Below are positions 18,009 through 27,139 of a DNA stretch of 64,000 nt, one piece after another. Position 1 is the stretch's first letter. The number at the start of each line of letters is the position of its first letter. A model generated the notes under the pieces. It was not told the origin of the DNA, ran no database searches, and worked only from the letters and a program-made list of their open reading frames with translations. This DNA comes from Virgibacillus_O sediminis. Its GTDB lineage: Bacteria; Bacillota; Bacilli; Bacillales; Amphibacillaceae. A program made the position numbers and the translations under genes. Location of the stretch: the NCBI RefSeq assembly GCF_042643265.1, contig NZ_JBHRRZ010000039.1, positions 124,001 to 188,000 of the forward strand. The letters run 5' to 3'.

Positions 18009-18210
18009 TATTAAGCCTCCTTTATACTATCAATCTTATCTCATACTTGCTGTGAACGCATGACTAAAGCATTTGCTTCAGATGGAATCACTCTACTTAC
18101 CAGAATCCTGAACATTCTTGATAATAAGGAGGGGATGGCTGTTGGGGACAAGCAAAAGTATGTGAACTAAGCCTTTCATAAGCCGACTCTAATTTTTTTG
18201 GACTTATCCC

Positions 18211-18239
18211 TTGTGTTTCCCTGCGAGACTATATATAAT
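18211..18239 (+). promoter_or_regulatory. trpS promoter
   Basis: TTGTGT (18211-18216), 17-bp spacer and a perfect TATAAT (18234-18239), placed just before the T-box leader. Confidence 0.75.
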
Positions 18240-18245
18240 GACATT

Positions 18246-18462
18246 AAAAAGTCAATATCATTAGCAATGAAAAAGGCGCAGTACAATTGCCCCCTGGATT
18301 TTAGAGAGCTTGTGGCCGGTGAAAACAAGCACCAAGGTGAATTGGAATTGGACTTTCGAGCTTATTAAAACTTAAAGTGATCATATTGTTCTGCAGTATG
18401 ATAACAAGGGTGGCACCGCGGTTCATTCGTCCCTGTTTTAGGGATTAATGGGCTTTTTTTAA
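18246..18462 (+). promoter_or_regulatory. T-box leader (tRNA-Trp responsive)
   Basis: The near-universal T-box AAGGGTGGCACCGCGG is at 18406-18421. Upstream, the AGAGAG and distal elements (about 18304) and a specifier region containing TGG (Trp codon, about 18343-18352) mark Stem I. Downstream is the terminator CATTcGTCCC / GGGAtTAATG with a T7 run (18424-18460). Uncharged tRNA-Trp should stabilise the antiterminator and let trpS be transcribed. The choice of TGG follows from the downstream gene. Confidence 0.92.
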
Positions 18463-18513
18463 TGCGAATAGGAAACCCACTAAAAATATAATGTAGAAGA
18501 CGGAGGAAGAATT

Positions 18514-19518
18514 ATGAAGACAATATTTTCCGGTATCCAGCCAAGCGGTACACTGACCCTTGGAAATTACTTGGGGGCGTTGAAGCAGTTCGTGGAATTA
18601 CAAGAGGATCATGACTGTTATTTCTGTATCGTGGATGAGCACGCCATTACTGTGCCACAGGACCGTCTGGAATTAAGGAATAACATCAAATCCTTGGCAG
18701 CACTTTATTTGGCCTCGGGAATCGACCCTGAGAAATCTACCTTATTCATTCAATCTGAAGTACCTGCACATACCCAGCTTGGATGGATGCTGCAGTCCAT
18801 CAGCTATATTGGCGAACTGGAGCGGATGACCCAGTTCAAGGACAAGTCATCCAAATCGTCCGGCAAGGAAGCAGTATCGGCCGGTCTATTAACCTATCCG
18901 CCATTGATGGCATCCGATATTCTCCTGTATAACACGGATATCGTGCCGGTCGGCGAGGACCAGAAACAGCATCTTGAACTGACAAGGAATCTGGCACAAC
19001 GCTTCAATAATAAATTCAATGACATCTTCACTATTCCAGAAGTACGGATTCCAAAAGTCGGAGCAAGGATCATGTCATTGCAGGAACCAACCAAAAAAAT
19101 GAGCAAATCGGATGAAAACCAGAAGGGCTTCATATCCATGCTGGATGAGCCGAAGAAAATCGAAAAGAAAATCAAGAGTGCTGTAACAGATTCAGAAGGC
19201 ATCGTGAAATATGACAAAGAGAATAAACCGGGCATTTCGAATCTGTTGACCATTTATTCGAGTTGTACAGGGGAAAGCGTGCAGGAACTAGAGGCAAAAT
19301 ATGAAGGCAAAGGCTACGGGGACTTCAAACAGGATACAGCCAATGCAGTAATTCAGCTGTTAGAGCCTATTCAGCAGAAATATCATGACCTCATCAACTC
19401 CGCTGAGTTGGATGACATTTTAGATGAGGGCGCCGACAAAGCTGCCTACACTGCAAATAAGACGCTGCGCAAAGCCAAAAAGGCAATGGGGCTGGGCAGA
19501 GTGAAGAAGAAAAAATAA
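18514..19518 (+). CDS. trpS: Tryptophanyl-tRNA synthetase
   Basis: 334-residue class I synthetase. SGIQPSGTLTLGNYLGAL carries the HIGH-type signature (TLGN) at residues 7-24, and KKMSKSDEN holds the KMSKS loop (about 195). Tryptophan-binding residues in the VGEDQKQHLEL block are present. Length is that of bacterial TrpS. GGAGGA before ATG, and a T-box leader controls it. Downstream lies an inverted-repeat element rather than a classical terminator. Confidence 0.97.
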   Translation: MKTIFSGIQPSGTLTLGNYLGALKQFVELQEDHDCYFCIVDEHAITVPQDRLELRNNIKSLAALYLASGIDPEKSTLFIQSEVPAHTQLGWMLQSISYIGELERMTQFKDKSSKSSGKEAVSAGLLTYPPLMASDILLYNTDIVPVGEDQKQHLELTRNLAQRFNNKFNDIFTIPEVRIPKVGARIMSLQEPTKKMSKSDENQKGFISMLDEPKKIEKKIKSAVTDSEGIVKYDKENKPGISNLLTIYSSCTGESVQELEAKYEGKGYGDFKQDTANAVIQLLEPIQQKYHDLINSAELDDILDEGADKAAYTANKTLRKAKKAMGLGRVKKKK

Positions 19519-19559
19519 AATACAAACAACTGTTTTCTATATGAAAGGCAAATAAAACA

Positions 19560-19777
19560 GGCTGGGACATAATTAACTATCTAACCCAAAAGACGCCGAT
19601 CAACTATATCAGCGGTGGAAATATGCGCAGACTCCTGCGGGAGGACAGACCTAGGTAAGACAACGCAGTGCGATAGCACAAGATGGCTTACCAGCCGCCC
19701 GCGGAAAGCAAAGCATATTTCCGCAGCGGCTATGCCCACTCCACTATATCTTTTGGTTAAACACTTTTGTCCCAGCC
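19560..19777 (+). repeat. 218-bp intergenic element with 10-bp terminal inverted repeats (copy A)
   Basis: Bounded by GGCTGGGACA at 19560-19569 and its exact reverse complement TGTCCCAGCC at 19768-19777. Inside, GGAAATATG (about 19617) and CATATTTCC (about 19715) form a second inverted repeat around a GC-rich core (GACTCCTGCGGGAGGAC ... CAGCCGCCCGCGGAAAGC). The same core occurs inverted at 41.6 kb and in part at 61.7 kb. No transposase. Such 'gctgggaca' elements recur in many Bacillaceae genomes as far as I recall. Confidence 0.85.
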
Positions 19778-19785
19778 CTTTTCTT

Positions 19786-22077
19786 TTATTCTTTTTCCGC
19801 CAATTCACCGAGATATTCTGCCACTGCTTCCATCTCTTCTTCGCTCAAAACCCCTTCAAATGCCGGCATACTTTCTCCGCCATTTTTCACCCTGTCAATG
19901 ACCGCTTCTTTATCCGCCGATACGTTACTCGTTTGAAGGTTCGGCCCATTATGGCCATTTACTCCCTCCGTACCATGGCAGGCCAAGCAATTATTTTCAT
20001 ATACTTCCAATCCCTCTCCCACACTGACTGCCCCGCCTTCCGATGAGGCAAGTTCTGCACCTTCCTCATCTGCATTCAGCTGGGCGGCATTTGCAGGTTC
20101 AAAATCATCTCCACTTTCAATTTCCCCGTCCAAGGAGAAAGTCCATACAGAGTCACCATGCTTACTGCCGGCAAGTGAATTACCGGCTGCATAGACGGTA
20201 ATATACTGCTTTCCGTCAATCTCATAAGTGATCGATGGTGCGTTGACCCCTGCATCTGTCATGAATTCCCAGACTTGTTCGCCTGTCTCTGCATTATAGG
20301 CAATGAACCGTCCGTCATTGTGGCCGACAAACAAAAGGTTGCCATTGGTGGTCATTGCGCCACTATAGGCCATAGCATCCCATTCCTGCTGCCAGGCAAT
20401 CGTATTGGTCTTCACATCCATAGCTGTGACAGTACCGCGGACCGGTGCATCCATCACTGGTGCAATAATGCTTCCAATCCAGGTATGTCCCTCTTCGATT
20501 TTATCCGGGTCAAAATCTTCGTCACTTCTTGTGTATGTCTGATACTGATCCGTTCCTAATACATAGAAATATTCGGTATTAGGATTGTAGGCGGAAGGCG
20601 GCCAGTTGGCACCACCAAATGCTGCCGGCTTCAAGGTAAGCGGCTCTTCCCAGAATGGATCAAAAATCTTTCCGTATTCTCCTTCAAATTCCTCCGGCAA
20701 GTCATTTTCCACATCTTCCGCCGTAATTTCCTGTGGTACAAACGAATCCCCTTTTGGAATCGGCTGGGTTGGTGAAGTCTTCTGCCGTTCATCCTGAGGA
20801 ACCGGTGTCTCTTCAATCCCGATGAGCGGCTCCCCGGTGACACGGTCAAGGAAGTAGATCCATCCGGTTTTTCCCGCCTGACCTAGCCCCTTACGCATCT
20901 CGCCGTCCATTTCTACATCAAATAGAATAATAGGGTTTGGCGAATCCAGATCCCAAATATCATGGTGGACCTGCTGGAAATGCCATTGATATTCCCCTGT
21001 TTCCACATCCAGAGCCACTACCGAGTCGGCAAACAAGTTATCCCCTTCCCGATTGCTTCCGTCTAAATCCGGTGCTGTATTGCCAGTGGAAAAATACATC
21101 ATTCCCAATTCGGGATCAACCGCTGGAGTCTGCCAGACCGGTGCCCCGCCCTTCAGCCAAGCTTTGTTATCGTCCGGCCATGAATCATGCCCCTCTTCGC
21201 CCGGTCCTGGGATCGTATAGAATCTCCAAATTTCCCGTCCCATTTCCGCATCGAAGGCAGTAATGCGGCCGCGGATCCCATACTCGCCCCCGGATAACCC
21301 GGTAAACACCTTCCCATCATAGTATAAGGGCGCATTGGTAATAGTATAGCCTTTTTCCCATTCATCCACCACGGTTTCCCATACTACTTCTCCCGTTTCC
21401 TGGTCTAATGCCACAAGCCGCGCATCCAACAGACCGACAAATACCAAGCCTTCTCCTACTGCCACGCCTCTGCTAGTCCAGCCGCAACAAACGGTTGATA
21501 ATTTTTCAGCGATATGCGGCCGATATTCCCAGATAGTCTCCCCTGTCACCGCATTTAGAGCCAGAACATCATTGGCCCCCGTAATCACATACATTACGCC
21601 ATCATGCACGACAGGAGATGCTTCCCCTGAATATTTCTGGTCAAAGCCCGACCCTAGGCTTGCGACCCACTCAGCTTTTAAATCGCCGACATTTGATACA
21701 TTAATCTGATCCAGTGGCGAATAACGCTGATTAGCAAGGTTACCTCCATTGGTCAGCCAATTATCAGTCGGCAGTTCCTGCAGCTCTTCTGGTGAAAAGG
21801 CAGGTGCCATTGTCCCTGGATAATCCTGGTGCTGCTTCACAAAAGCATCAGAGACCACCGGTGCAGCCCCAACATCTTCCGGCTCCTCCCCTTCCGCTGC
21901 CCCCTCTTCATCCTTTTTCTGATCGTCTTTTTCTTCCCCATTCTTTTGCACTTCCTTTGGAACGGAGGTTTCCTCGGCTGAACCTGCTTGGAACATCTCC
22001 CACCCCACTACAATAGTTGCGAATAATAGAAATGAACCAATTAGAACCCATGCTATCTTCCTGTTTTCCAAAAGCAT
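19786..22077 (-). CDS. Membrane-anchored quinohemoprotein (PQQ) alcohol-type dehydrogenase with C-terminal cytochrome c
   Basis: 763 residues. A signal anchor (9-30) is followed by a charged linker (35-75), an eight-bladed PQQ propeller (about 95-640) and a cytochrome c domain with CLACH (Cys697/Cys700/His701) and axial Met737. The vicinal Cys pair C197-C198 (TVCCGW) is the disulfide typical of PQQ alcohol/methanol dehydrogenases. The active-site region reads HHDIWDLD with Asp376 and Asp378; the second Asp also occurs in glucose dehydrogenases, so it does not prove lanthanide use. It should act outside the membrane and pass electrons to the respiratory chain. No pqq biosynthesis genes are in the window. 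GGGAGGG before ATG. Substrate unknown. Confidence 0.88.
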   Translation of the reverse strand: MLLENRKIAWVLIGSFLLFATIVVGWEMFQAGSAEETSVPKEVQKNGEEKDDQKKDEEGAAEGEEPEDVGAAPVVSDAFVKQHQDYPGTMAPAFSPEELQELPTDNWLTNGGNLANQRYSPLDQINVSNVGDLKAEWVASLGSGFDQKYSGEASPVVHDGVMYVITGANDVLALNAVTGETIWEYRPHIAEKLSTVCCGWTSRGVAVGEGLVFVGLLDARLVALDQETGEVVWETVVDEWEKGYTITNAPLYYDGKVFTGLSGGEYGIRGRITAFDAEMGREIWRFYTIPGPGEEGHDSWPDDNKAWLKGGAPVWQTPAVDPELGMMYFSTGNTAPDLDGSNREGDNLFADSVVALDVETGEYQWHFQQVHHDIWDLDSPNPIILFDVEMDGEMRKGLGQAGKTGWIYFLDRVTGEPLIGIEETPVPQDERQKTSPTQPIPKGDSFVPQEITAEDVENDLPEEFEGEYGKIFDPFWEEPLTLKPAAFGGANWPPSAYNPNTEYFYVLGTDQYQTYTRSDEDFDPDKIEEGHTWIGSIIAPVMDAPVRGTVTAMDVKTNTIAWQQEWDAMAYSGAMTTNGNLLFVGHNDGRFIAYNAETGEQVWEFMTDAGVNAPSITYEIDGKQYITVYAAGNSLAGSKHGDSVWTFSLDGEIESGDDFEPANAAQLNADEEGAELASSEGGAVSVGEGLEVYENNCLACHGTEGVNGHNGPNLQTSNVSADKEAVIDRVKNGGESMPAFEGVLSEEEMEAVAEYLGELAEKE

Positions 22078-22302
22078 TTCCCTCCCTTTTTTACCTGTTC
22101 ATGCAGATAGAAGTACCACATTAGTCTTTATAAATCTATGCTTGGTAATTCTTTTTTACTACTGAAATCGCTTACAAACCCATCCGTATAGTGCCAGTAG
22201 GACTAACCTCCCGCTTATCAAAGCTAGTAGGATGTACTAAGCGATATGGAATATACAAATTAAAATTCCCCTACGTTGGCCCTTCCAGCAGCTCTGCATG
22301 AA

Positions 22303-22334
22303 AAAGAGTCGGATACATGTGTATCCGACTCTTT
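22303..22334 (-). terminator. Perfect-stem terminator after yjbA
   Basis: AAAGAGTCGGATAC / GTATCCGACTCTTT, a perfect 14-bp stem with a 4-nt ATGT loop. Confidence 0.88.
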
Positions 22335-22360
22335 CTTAGGCCATCTTCATGCCTGATATA

Positions 22361-23122
22361 CTAATTTTGTTTCGACTTGCTTTCTTCTGTTCCTTGTTCG
22401 ATGTCATACATTTTCTCCAAAAAAGGCTGCCCTTTTACGATTTTTGCACATAATTCCTCATGGGAAGGGCTCCACCCATCTTTCACTCCATGATATAATG
22501 CTTTCCAGACCTTGTCCTCATCCATAAAACGGATGTAGGGGTAGTTCTTTGGATCCCATTCTGTCAGCCAATAACGAAGCTCTTCTAAATTATTCGCTGT
22601 ACGCAGCTGATCGAGTCCCATCATCAATAGATGCTTCAGCTGCCTCTCCCTCCTTGTCAGGCCGAATACCAGATCAGGCGACAGGGAAAGGATGTGGTAT
22701 TCTTTTTCATAATCCCCGGCTTCAAATTGAAACGACTGCGGTTTTGCCTTCTTTATCATATCATATACCATTTGCTCCTGCCTTGGGATCAAACGGCTCT
22801 TGCGGACAGGGATCTGATAACCGATGGTGTCGATTGCAAGTATATCATTCCCATCCGTAAGTATTGCACCATATTCCAGCACGGAACGCTCCTGGCCTTT
22901 ACGGGTGTATGCACGTCGGTAAATCGAATCAAGCATTGGCTTCGGAAGGTCCTGCATGTCATTTTCTATGTAGTGGAATAAATCTTCTGTTATATACAAA
23001 AGCGGAACCTGATCCAATAATTCGATTTTGTCCTCTTTTCGCCATTCATGAAAATAGCAGACACTGTAGCCATTCTCTTCTCCTTCAAACCAATTGACCC
23101 AAACATCATGCATGTACATCAT
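22361..23122 (-). CDS. yjbA: UPF0736 / DUF3603 protein YjbA
   Basis: 253 residues. The N-terminus MHDVWVNWFEGEENGY is the signature of the UPF0736 (YjbA) family, followed by conserved HEWRKEDKIELLDQVPLL. ATG 23122 is used because GAGGG lies 6 nt before it; the in-frame TTG two codons upstream would leave no spacing. The function is unknown; in B. subtilis yjbA lies between the app operon and trpS, close to its place here. No membrane segment or signal is visible, so the protein is probably cytosolic. Confidence 0.9.
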   Translation of the reverse strand: MMYMHDVWVNWFEGEENGYSVCYFHEWRKEDKIELLDQVPLLYITEDLFHYIENDMQDLPKPMLDSIYRRAYTRKGQERSVLEYGAILTDGNDILAIDTIGYQIPVRKSRLIPRQEQMVYDMIKKAKPQSFQFEAGDYEKEYHILSLSPDLVFGLTRRERQLKHLLMMGLDQLRTANNLEELRYWLTEWDPKNYPYIRFMDEDKVWKALYHGVKDGWSPSHEELCAKIVKGQPFLEKMYDIEQGTEESKSKQN

Positions 23123-23198
23123 ATACAACCCTCGCTTTGTAAACTGAACTTACGATACATTATGGCCAGCATATGGAAATTTATTCAGTTACAGCCGT

Positions 23199-23405
23199 TT
23201 AAAATCTGTTCGGAAAGCGGTAAATGATCAGTGACATAATCAGTAGGCCGATCGGCAGCAGATATGTTTCCATCCTGTCTTTAACAAACATGAAATAGTC
23301 CATCCATGTCAATCCTGCAGGGAGGAAATTCATATAGGCAATCAATGTCACCCCGCCGGAGACAGCAAGTCCAAAACCAATCAGAAATAGGAATATATAT
23401 CCCAT
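23199..23405 (-). CDS. Small membrane protein, unknown
   Basis: 68 residues from ATG 23405 with GGGGAGGG 6 nt upstream. Two transmembrane segments (about 2-25 and 48-64) are separated by a short loop with WMDYFMFVKDRMETY. I do not recognise a named family, but the ribosome site, the hydrophobic pattern and its position between fabF and yjbA indicate a real gene. Confidence 0.7.
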   Translation of the reverse strand: MGYIFLFLIGFGLAVSGGVTLIAYMNFLPAGLTWMDYFMFVKDRMETYLLPIGLLIMSLIIYRFPNRF

Positions 23406-23559
23406 TGCCACCCTCCCCACATTCTCTCTTCGACCTGCAGTTATTAGTCTATCCTATGCCGGCTGGACAAGGTTCATGACAATGGGTCAGCTGATAGGCA
23501 GATGCAGTCCTACCTGTTTTCCAAGTATCCTTTAACTGGAATTTTACAAAACACACGCA

Positions 23560-23595
23560 ATAAAAAATCCCGGCCTGCATGTAACAGGCCGGGAT
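23560..23595 (-). terminator. Terminator of the fabH-fabF operon
   Basis: ATCCCGGCCTG / CAGGCCGGGAT perfect 11-bp stem with T6 on the minus strand, 10 bp after fabF. Confidence 0.9.
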
Positions 23596-23605
23596 ACTCC
23601 GTCAA

Positions 23606-24844
23606 CTACTTATATTTTTTAAAGACAAGGGATACGTTATGTCCGCCAAAACCAAGAGAGTTGCTTACAACAACATTGACTTCCTGCTCTCTTGCCTCGT
23701 TTGGCACATAATCGAGATCACAATCTGGATCAGGTGTTTCATAATTGATGGTAGCCGGGATGATCCTTTCCTGGATCGCTTTCACAGAAATAACAGATTC
23801 AATCCCGCCGGCGGCTCCCAGCAGATGGCCTGTCATCGATTTAGTTGAGGAGACAGCCAGTTTCTGGGCATGTTCCTCGAAGACCGTTTTAATTGCCTCT
23901 GTTTCAAATTTATCATTGAGCGCTGTGCTCGTACCATGTGCGTTGATATAATCTACATCTTCCGGTTTCATCCCAGCATCGGCAAGTGCCTGCTGCATTG
24001 CACGGGCCGCTCCTTCCCCATGCTCTGCCGGGGCAGTAATATGGTAGGCATCACCCGTCGCTCCGTAGCCGGCAATCTCTCCATAAATATGGGCACCGCG
24101 CTCCAGGGCGGAATCCAACGTTTCCAGGATCAATATTCCGGCACCCTCGCCCATTACGAATCCGTCCCTGTTTTTATCAAATGGGCGGCTCGCTTTCTGC
24201 GGATCCTCATTAAGCGAAAGGGCTTTAGCAGAGGAGAATCCGGCGAAGGCCATGTTGGAGATAGGTGCCTCGGTTCCTCCAGCGATAATATAATCGGCAT
24301 CCCCTCGTTGGACAGCTTTAAATGCATCTCCAATCGAATTCGCACCGGAAGCACAGGCTGTCACCGTACAGGAGTTGATTCCTTTGGCTCCAGTCTGAAT
24401 GGATACCTGCCCTGCAGCCATATCGGGTATCATCATTGGTACGAAGAAAGGGCTGACCCGCTTCGGTCCTTTTTCCAACAGCTTCGTATGCTGGTCTTCC
24501 CATGTCTTCATTCCGCCGATGCCCGAACCGATCCATACACCCACACGATGGGCATTGCTTTCATCGATCATCAGGCTGGCATCTTCCAAGGCCATTTTCG
24601 AAGCCGCTACAGCATACTGGGTGAAAGGATCCATTTTCCGTGCATCCTTTTTGTCAATGAACTGTGCAGGGTCAAAGTCTTTCACTTCCCCCGCTACTTT
24701 AGCTGGATAATCATCTTTATTCACTTTTGTTACAAAATCAATCCCGGATGTGCCGGAAATGATATTCTGCCACATGGTTGTTACGTCATTTCCGATTGGA
24801 GATATTGAACCAAGCCCGGTAATGACCACTCTTCTCTCTTCCAT
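23606..24844 (-). CDS. fabF: 3-oxoacyl-ACP synthase II
   Basis: 412-residue KAS II. Catalytic Cys164 is in CTVTACASG, with the two His residues in NAHGTST and MTGHLLGAAGG. It elongates acyl-ACP in the cytosolic type II fatty-acid pathway. It lies 42 bp after fabH in the same operon with GGAGG before the ATG. The B. subtilis counterpart fabHA-fabF has the same order and is repressed by FapR. Confidence 0.97.
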   Translation of the reverse strand: MEERRVVITGLGSISPIGNDVTTMWQNIISGTSGIDFVTKVNKDDYPAKVAGEVKDFDPAQFIDKKDARKMDPFTQYAVAASKMALEDASLMIDESNAHRVGVWIGSGIGGMKTWEDQHTKLLEKGPKRVSPFFVPMMIPDMAAGQVSIQTGAKGINSCTVTACASGANSIGDAFKAVQRGDADYIIAGGTEAPISNMAFAGFSSAKALSLNEDPQKASRPFDKNRDGFVMGEGAGILILETLDSALERGAHIYGEIAGYGATGDAYHITAPAEHGEGAARAMQQALADAGMKPEDVDYINAHGTSTALNDKFETEAIKTVFEEHAQKLAVSSTKSMTGHLLGAAGGIESVISVKAIQERIIPATINYETPDPDCDLDYVPNEAREQEVNVVVSNSLGFGGHNVSLVFKKYK

Positions 24845-24886
24845 ATCGTTTGCCTCCTATAATGGTTGATCGTGTAGGTTGACCGC

Positions 24887-25825
24887 TTATCTTCCCCATT
24901 TAAGTGCTAGCGCGCCCCAAGTCAGGCCGCCGCCGAACCCAACAAGTACTACCAGGTCGTTATCTTTAATTTTACCATCTTGGATTGCTTCTGATAAGGC
25001 AATAGGTATCGAAGCCGAGGAATTATTGCCGTACCTTTTTACAGAGGTGGCCATTTTTTCTTCTGAAATTCCCAATCGTTCCCTAGCAGCTTCCATAATC
25101 CGCATATTTGCCTGATGGGGCACAAGATAGTCGACATCCTCTTTCGAGAGTCCTGCCTTTTCAATGACATTTACAGAAGACTCAGGCATCTGTCTGACCG
25201 CAAACTTGAATACTTCCCTTCCATTCATTTGCAGATGGTCATTTTGATCCTGATAGAGCTGCTTGCCCCCAGAACCGTCTGCACCAAGTTCAAAGGAAAG
25301 GATTCCTTTTCCTTCCGATACTTCTCCAAGCACAGCAGCGCCTGCACCGTCTCCAAACAGAACACATGTCGAACGGTCGGACCAGTCCGTAATCTTGGAC
25401 AGCTTCTCCGCACCCACAACCAATACATGCTTGTATACTCCTGATTGGATGAACTGCTGTGCAGTCACCATCCCGTACATGAAGCCGGAACATGCTGCAC
25501 TGACATCCATAGCAGCAGCCTTTTTGGCCCCGAGTCGGTCCTGCAGCATACAGGAAACCGATGGGAATGGTGTATCCGGTGTTACAGTGGCAACCAGAAT
25601 CAGATCAATATCATCCGCTTTTACATTCGCCTGTTCAAGGGCATGGACAGCAGCAAAGTAGGACATGTCAGAAGTGTCCACATTGTCCTCTGCGATCCTT
25701 CTCTCTTCAATCCCTGTACGTGTGCGAATCCACTCATCACTAGTGTCGACAATTTGTTCCATATCCTTATTGGTGAGAATCTTCTCTGGAACATAATGAC
25801 CAGCACCCAAAATTCCTACGCTCAT
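24887..25825 (-). CDS. fabH: 3-oxoacyl-ACP synthase III
   Basis: 312-residue KAS III that condenses acyl-CoA with malonyl-ACP to start fatty-acid synthesis; Bacillus enzymes prefer branched primers. Catalytic Cys112 is in DVSAACSGF, His in VPHQANMRI and Asn in YGNNSSASIP. Promoter-proximal gene of fabH-fabF, preceded by a FapR-like operator. GGGGATGG before the ATG. Confidence 0.97.
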   Translation of the reverse strand: MSVGILGAGHYVPEKILTNKDMEQIVDTSDEWIRTRTGIEERRIAEDNVDTSDMSYFAAVHALEQANVKADDIDLILVATVTPDTPFPSVSCMLQDRLGAKKAAAMDVSAACSGFMYGMVTAQQFIQSGVYKHVLVVGAEKLSKITDWSDRSTCVLFGDGAGAAVLGEVSEGKGILSFELGADGSGGKQLYQDQNDHLQMNGREVFKFAVRQMPESSVNVIEKAGLSKEDVDYLVPHQANMRIMEAARERLGISEEKMATSVKRYGNNSSASIPIALSEAIQDGKIKDNDLVVLVGFGGGLTWGALALKWGR

Positions 25826-25864
25826 GCTTCCATCCCCTTATATAGTAATATATTGATATCAATT

Positions 25865-25883
25865 ATTATGACTTGGTGCTAAT
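25865..25883 (-). promoter_or_regulatory. FapR-like operator upstream of fabH
   Basis: ATTAGCACCAAGTCATAAT on the minus strand, about 40 bp before the fabH start, closely matches FapR sites of B. subtilis lipid genes (ATTAGTACC-type half followed by an AT-rich half). Malonyl-CoA would release repression. Confidence 0.75.
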
Positions 25884-26060
25884 TTTAATCCATAATTCTT
25901 TTTTTGGCAAGTAGCCTCACCCGGAGTGGTTTCCGTGATATGGCATTTCCGTTTCACTGAACTGGCCAAGGTGCAATCGATTGTTTAGCACCATACGGAC
26001 TGTGCTTTTACATACAGCGGCGACTCCTTGCAACGAAGGAATAAATCCAAAATCAGCTAT

Positions 26061-26100
26061 TAAAAACCCGGACACCCCTAAAGCGATGTCCGGTCTTTTT
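26061..26100 (-). terminator. Terminator of med
   Basis: CCGGACA / TGTCCGG stem with a 12-nt loop and T-rich tails on both sides, at the end of med. Confidence 0.8.
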
Positions 26101-27055
26101 AGCGTTCGTTCGGCAGCAGGCCCGTACGTTTATATTCTTCCATTTCTTGACGAAGTTCCTCCTGGAAACTGCTTGGAACATCGGGACTGAAGTCTCCTAA
26201 GGATATAACTTCATCCTCCAAATCATAAGTGATTACACTGCCGTTCAACTTTCCTTCATTGAATTCTTCGGCAATCTGTTCATAGATGGCATCCACATGC
26301 TGCCGGGTGCTGGTCAGGACTGTCCGCTCGTCAATATCTGACTGGTCAACGGTATAGCCTATTGCGTACAGACCATCTTCTTTCGCCTGTTCTATAATGG
26401 TGCGGGAGAAAAGGTCCCCAGTCGGATAGAAAACATCCGTGCCGTCTTCCTTCATTTGAGCATAGATTTCTTCTGCCCGGCCGTCATCCTGCCAGTCATT
26501 CAAAAAATCAATCTCCATCTCTGCTTGGGGATTTTCATAATGAACTCCCTCAAAAAACCCTTCAATCTCCGGCTGCCACTCATAGGCGGCAATAATTCCC
26601 ACCTGATCGTTCTCTGTCATTTCCCCTGCCACCATTCCAGCAAAGAATCCTACTGCATGCGAATTGAAATTGAGGGTGGTCACATTATCAGCCACATAGC
26701 CTCCATTGAAATAGACAAAGTGGACATCCGGATAGTCAGAAGCAAGTTCGGCAAAGTACTGGCCGTATATGCTGCTGTGACCGAAGACAAGGTTCACCCC
26801 ATCCATAACGAATTCATCTACTGCGTCCCTGATCTGCTGTTCTGTCTGGACGTGCTCTTTATAGAAAACATCCACCTCATATGTAGTACCTATATTTTTT
26901 AACCCTTTATATCCTTTTTCCGTCCATCCCTCATCATCAATGGCCCCATCTGTCAGCATGCCGACATTCTGGATGTTACCGGCGGAAAAATAATCACAGC
27001 CGGACAAGAGGACAGCTAAAAGGATCATCCAGGAGAAAATCTGGAATCTTTTCAC
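26099..27055 (-). CDS. med: Med-like BMP-family lipoprotein (competence regulator)
   Basis: 318 residues from GTG 27055 (GGAGG 7 nt upstream), against 317 for B. subtilis Med. A lipoprotein signal ends in LLAVLLSGC (lipobox LSGC), and the rest is a basic-membrane-protein/periplasmic-binding-like fold (VGMLTDGAIDDEGWTEKGYKGL). In B. subtilis Med promotes comK expression after transcription. comZ, which follows med there, is not seen in the 270 bp before fabH. The longer frame (343 aa) would place the signal peptide internally and is not used. Confidence 0.9.
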   Translation of the reverse strand: MKRFQIFSWMILLAVLLSGCDYFSAGNIQNVGMLTDGAIDDEGWTEKGYKGLKNIGTTYEVDVFYKEHVQTEQQIRDAVDEFVMDGVNLVFGHSSIYGQYFAELASDYPDVHFVYFNGGYVADNVTTLNFNSHAVGFFAGMVAGEMTENDQVGIIAAYEWQPEIEGFFEGVHYENPQAEMEIDFLNDWQDDGRAEEIYAQMKEDGTDVFYPTGDLFSRTIIEQAKEDGLYAIGYTVDQSDIDERTVLTSTRQHVDAIYEQIAEEFNEGKLNGSVITYDLEDEVISLGDFSPDVPSSFQEELRQEMEEYKRTGLLPNER

Positions 27056-27139
27056 CAAACGGCCTCCATTTCTCTTTCTTGTCCCTATTTTATCGAAATG
27101 AACTCTATCCAGCAATACCAGCCTTGCCAAATAATGACA

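Noticed and set aside
21340..22077. Lanthanide dependence of the PQQ enzyme from the D-x-D motif
   Set aside because: The same spacing occurs in PQQ glucose dehydrogenases, so the motif alone does not settle the metal.
23870..24808. 312-codon ORF antisense to fabF
   Set aside because: Shadow of a conserved KAS II gene, no ribosome site or domain.
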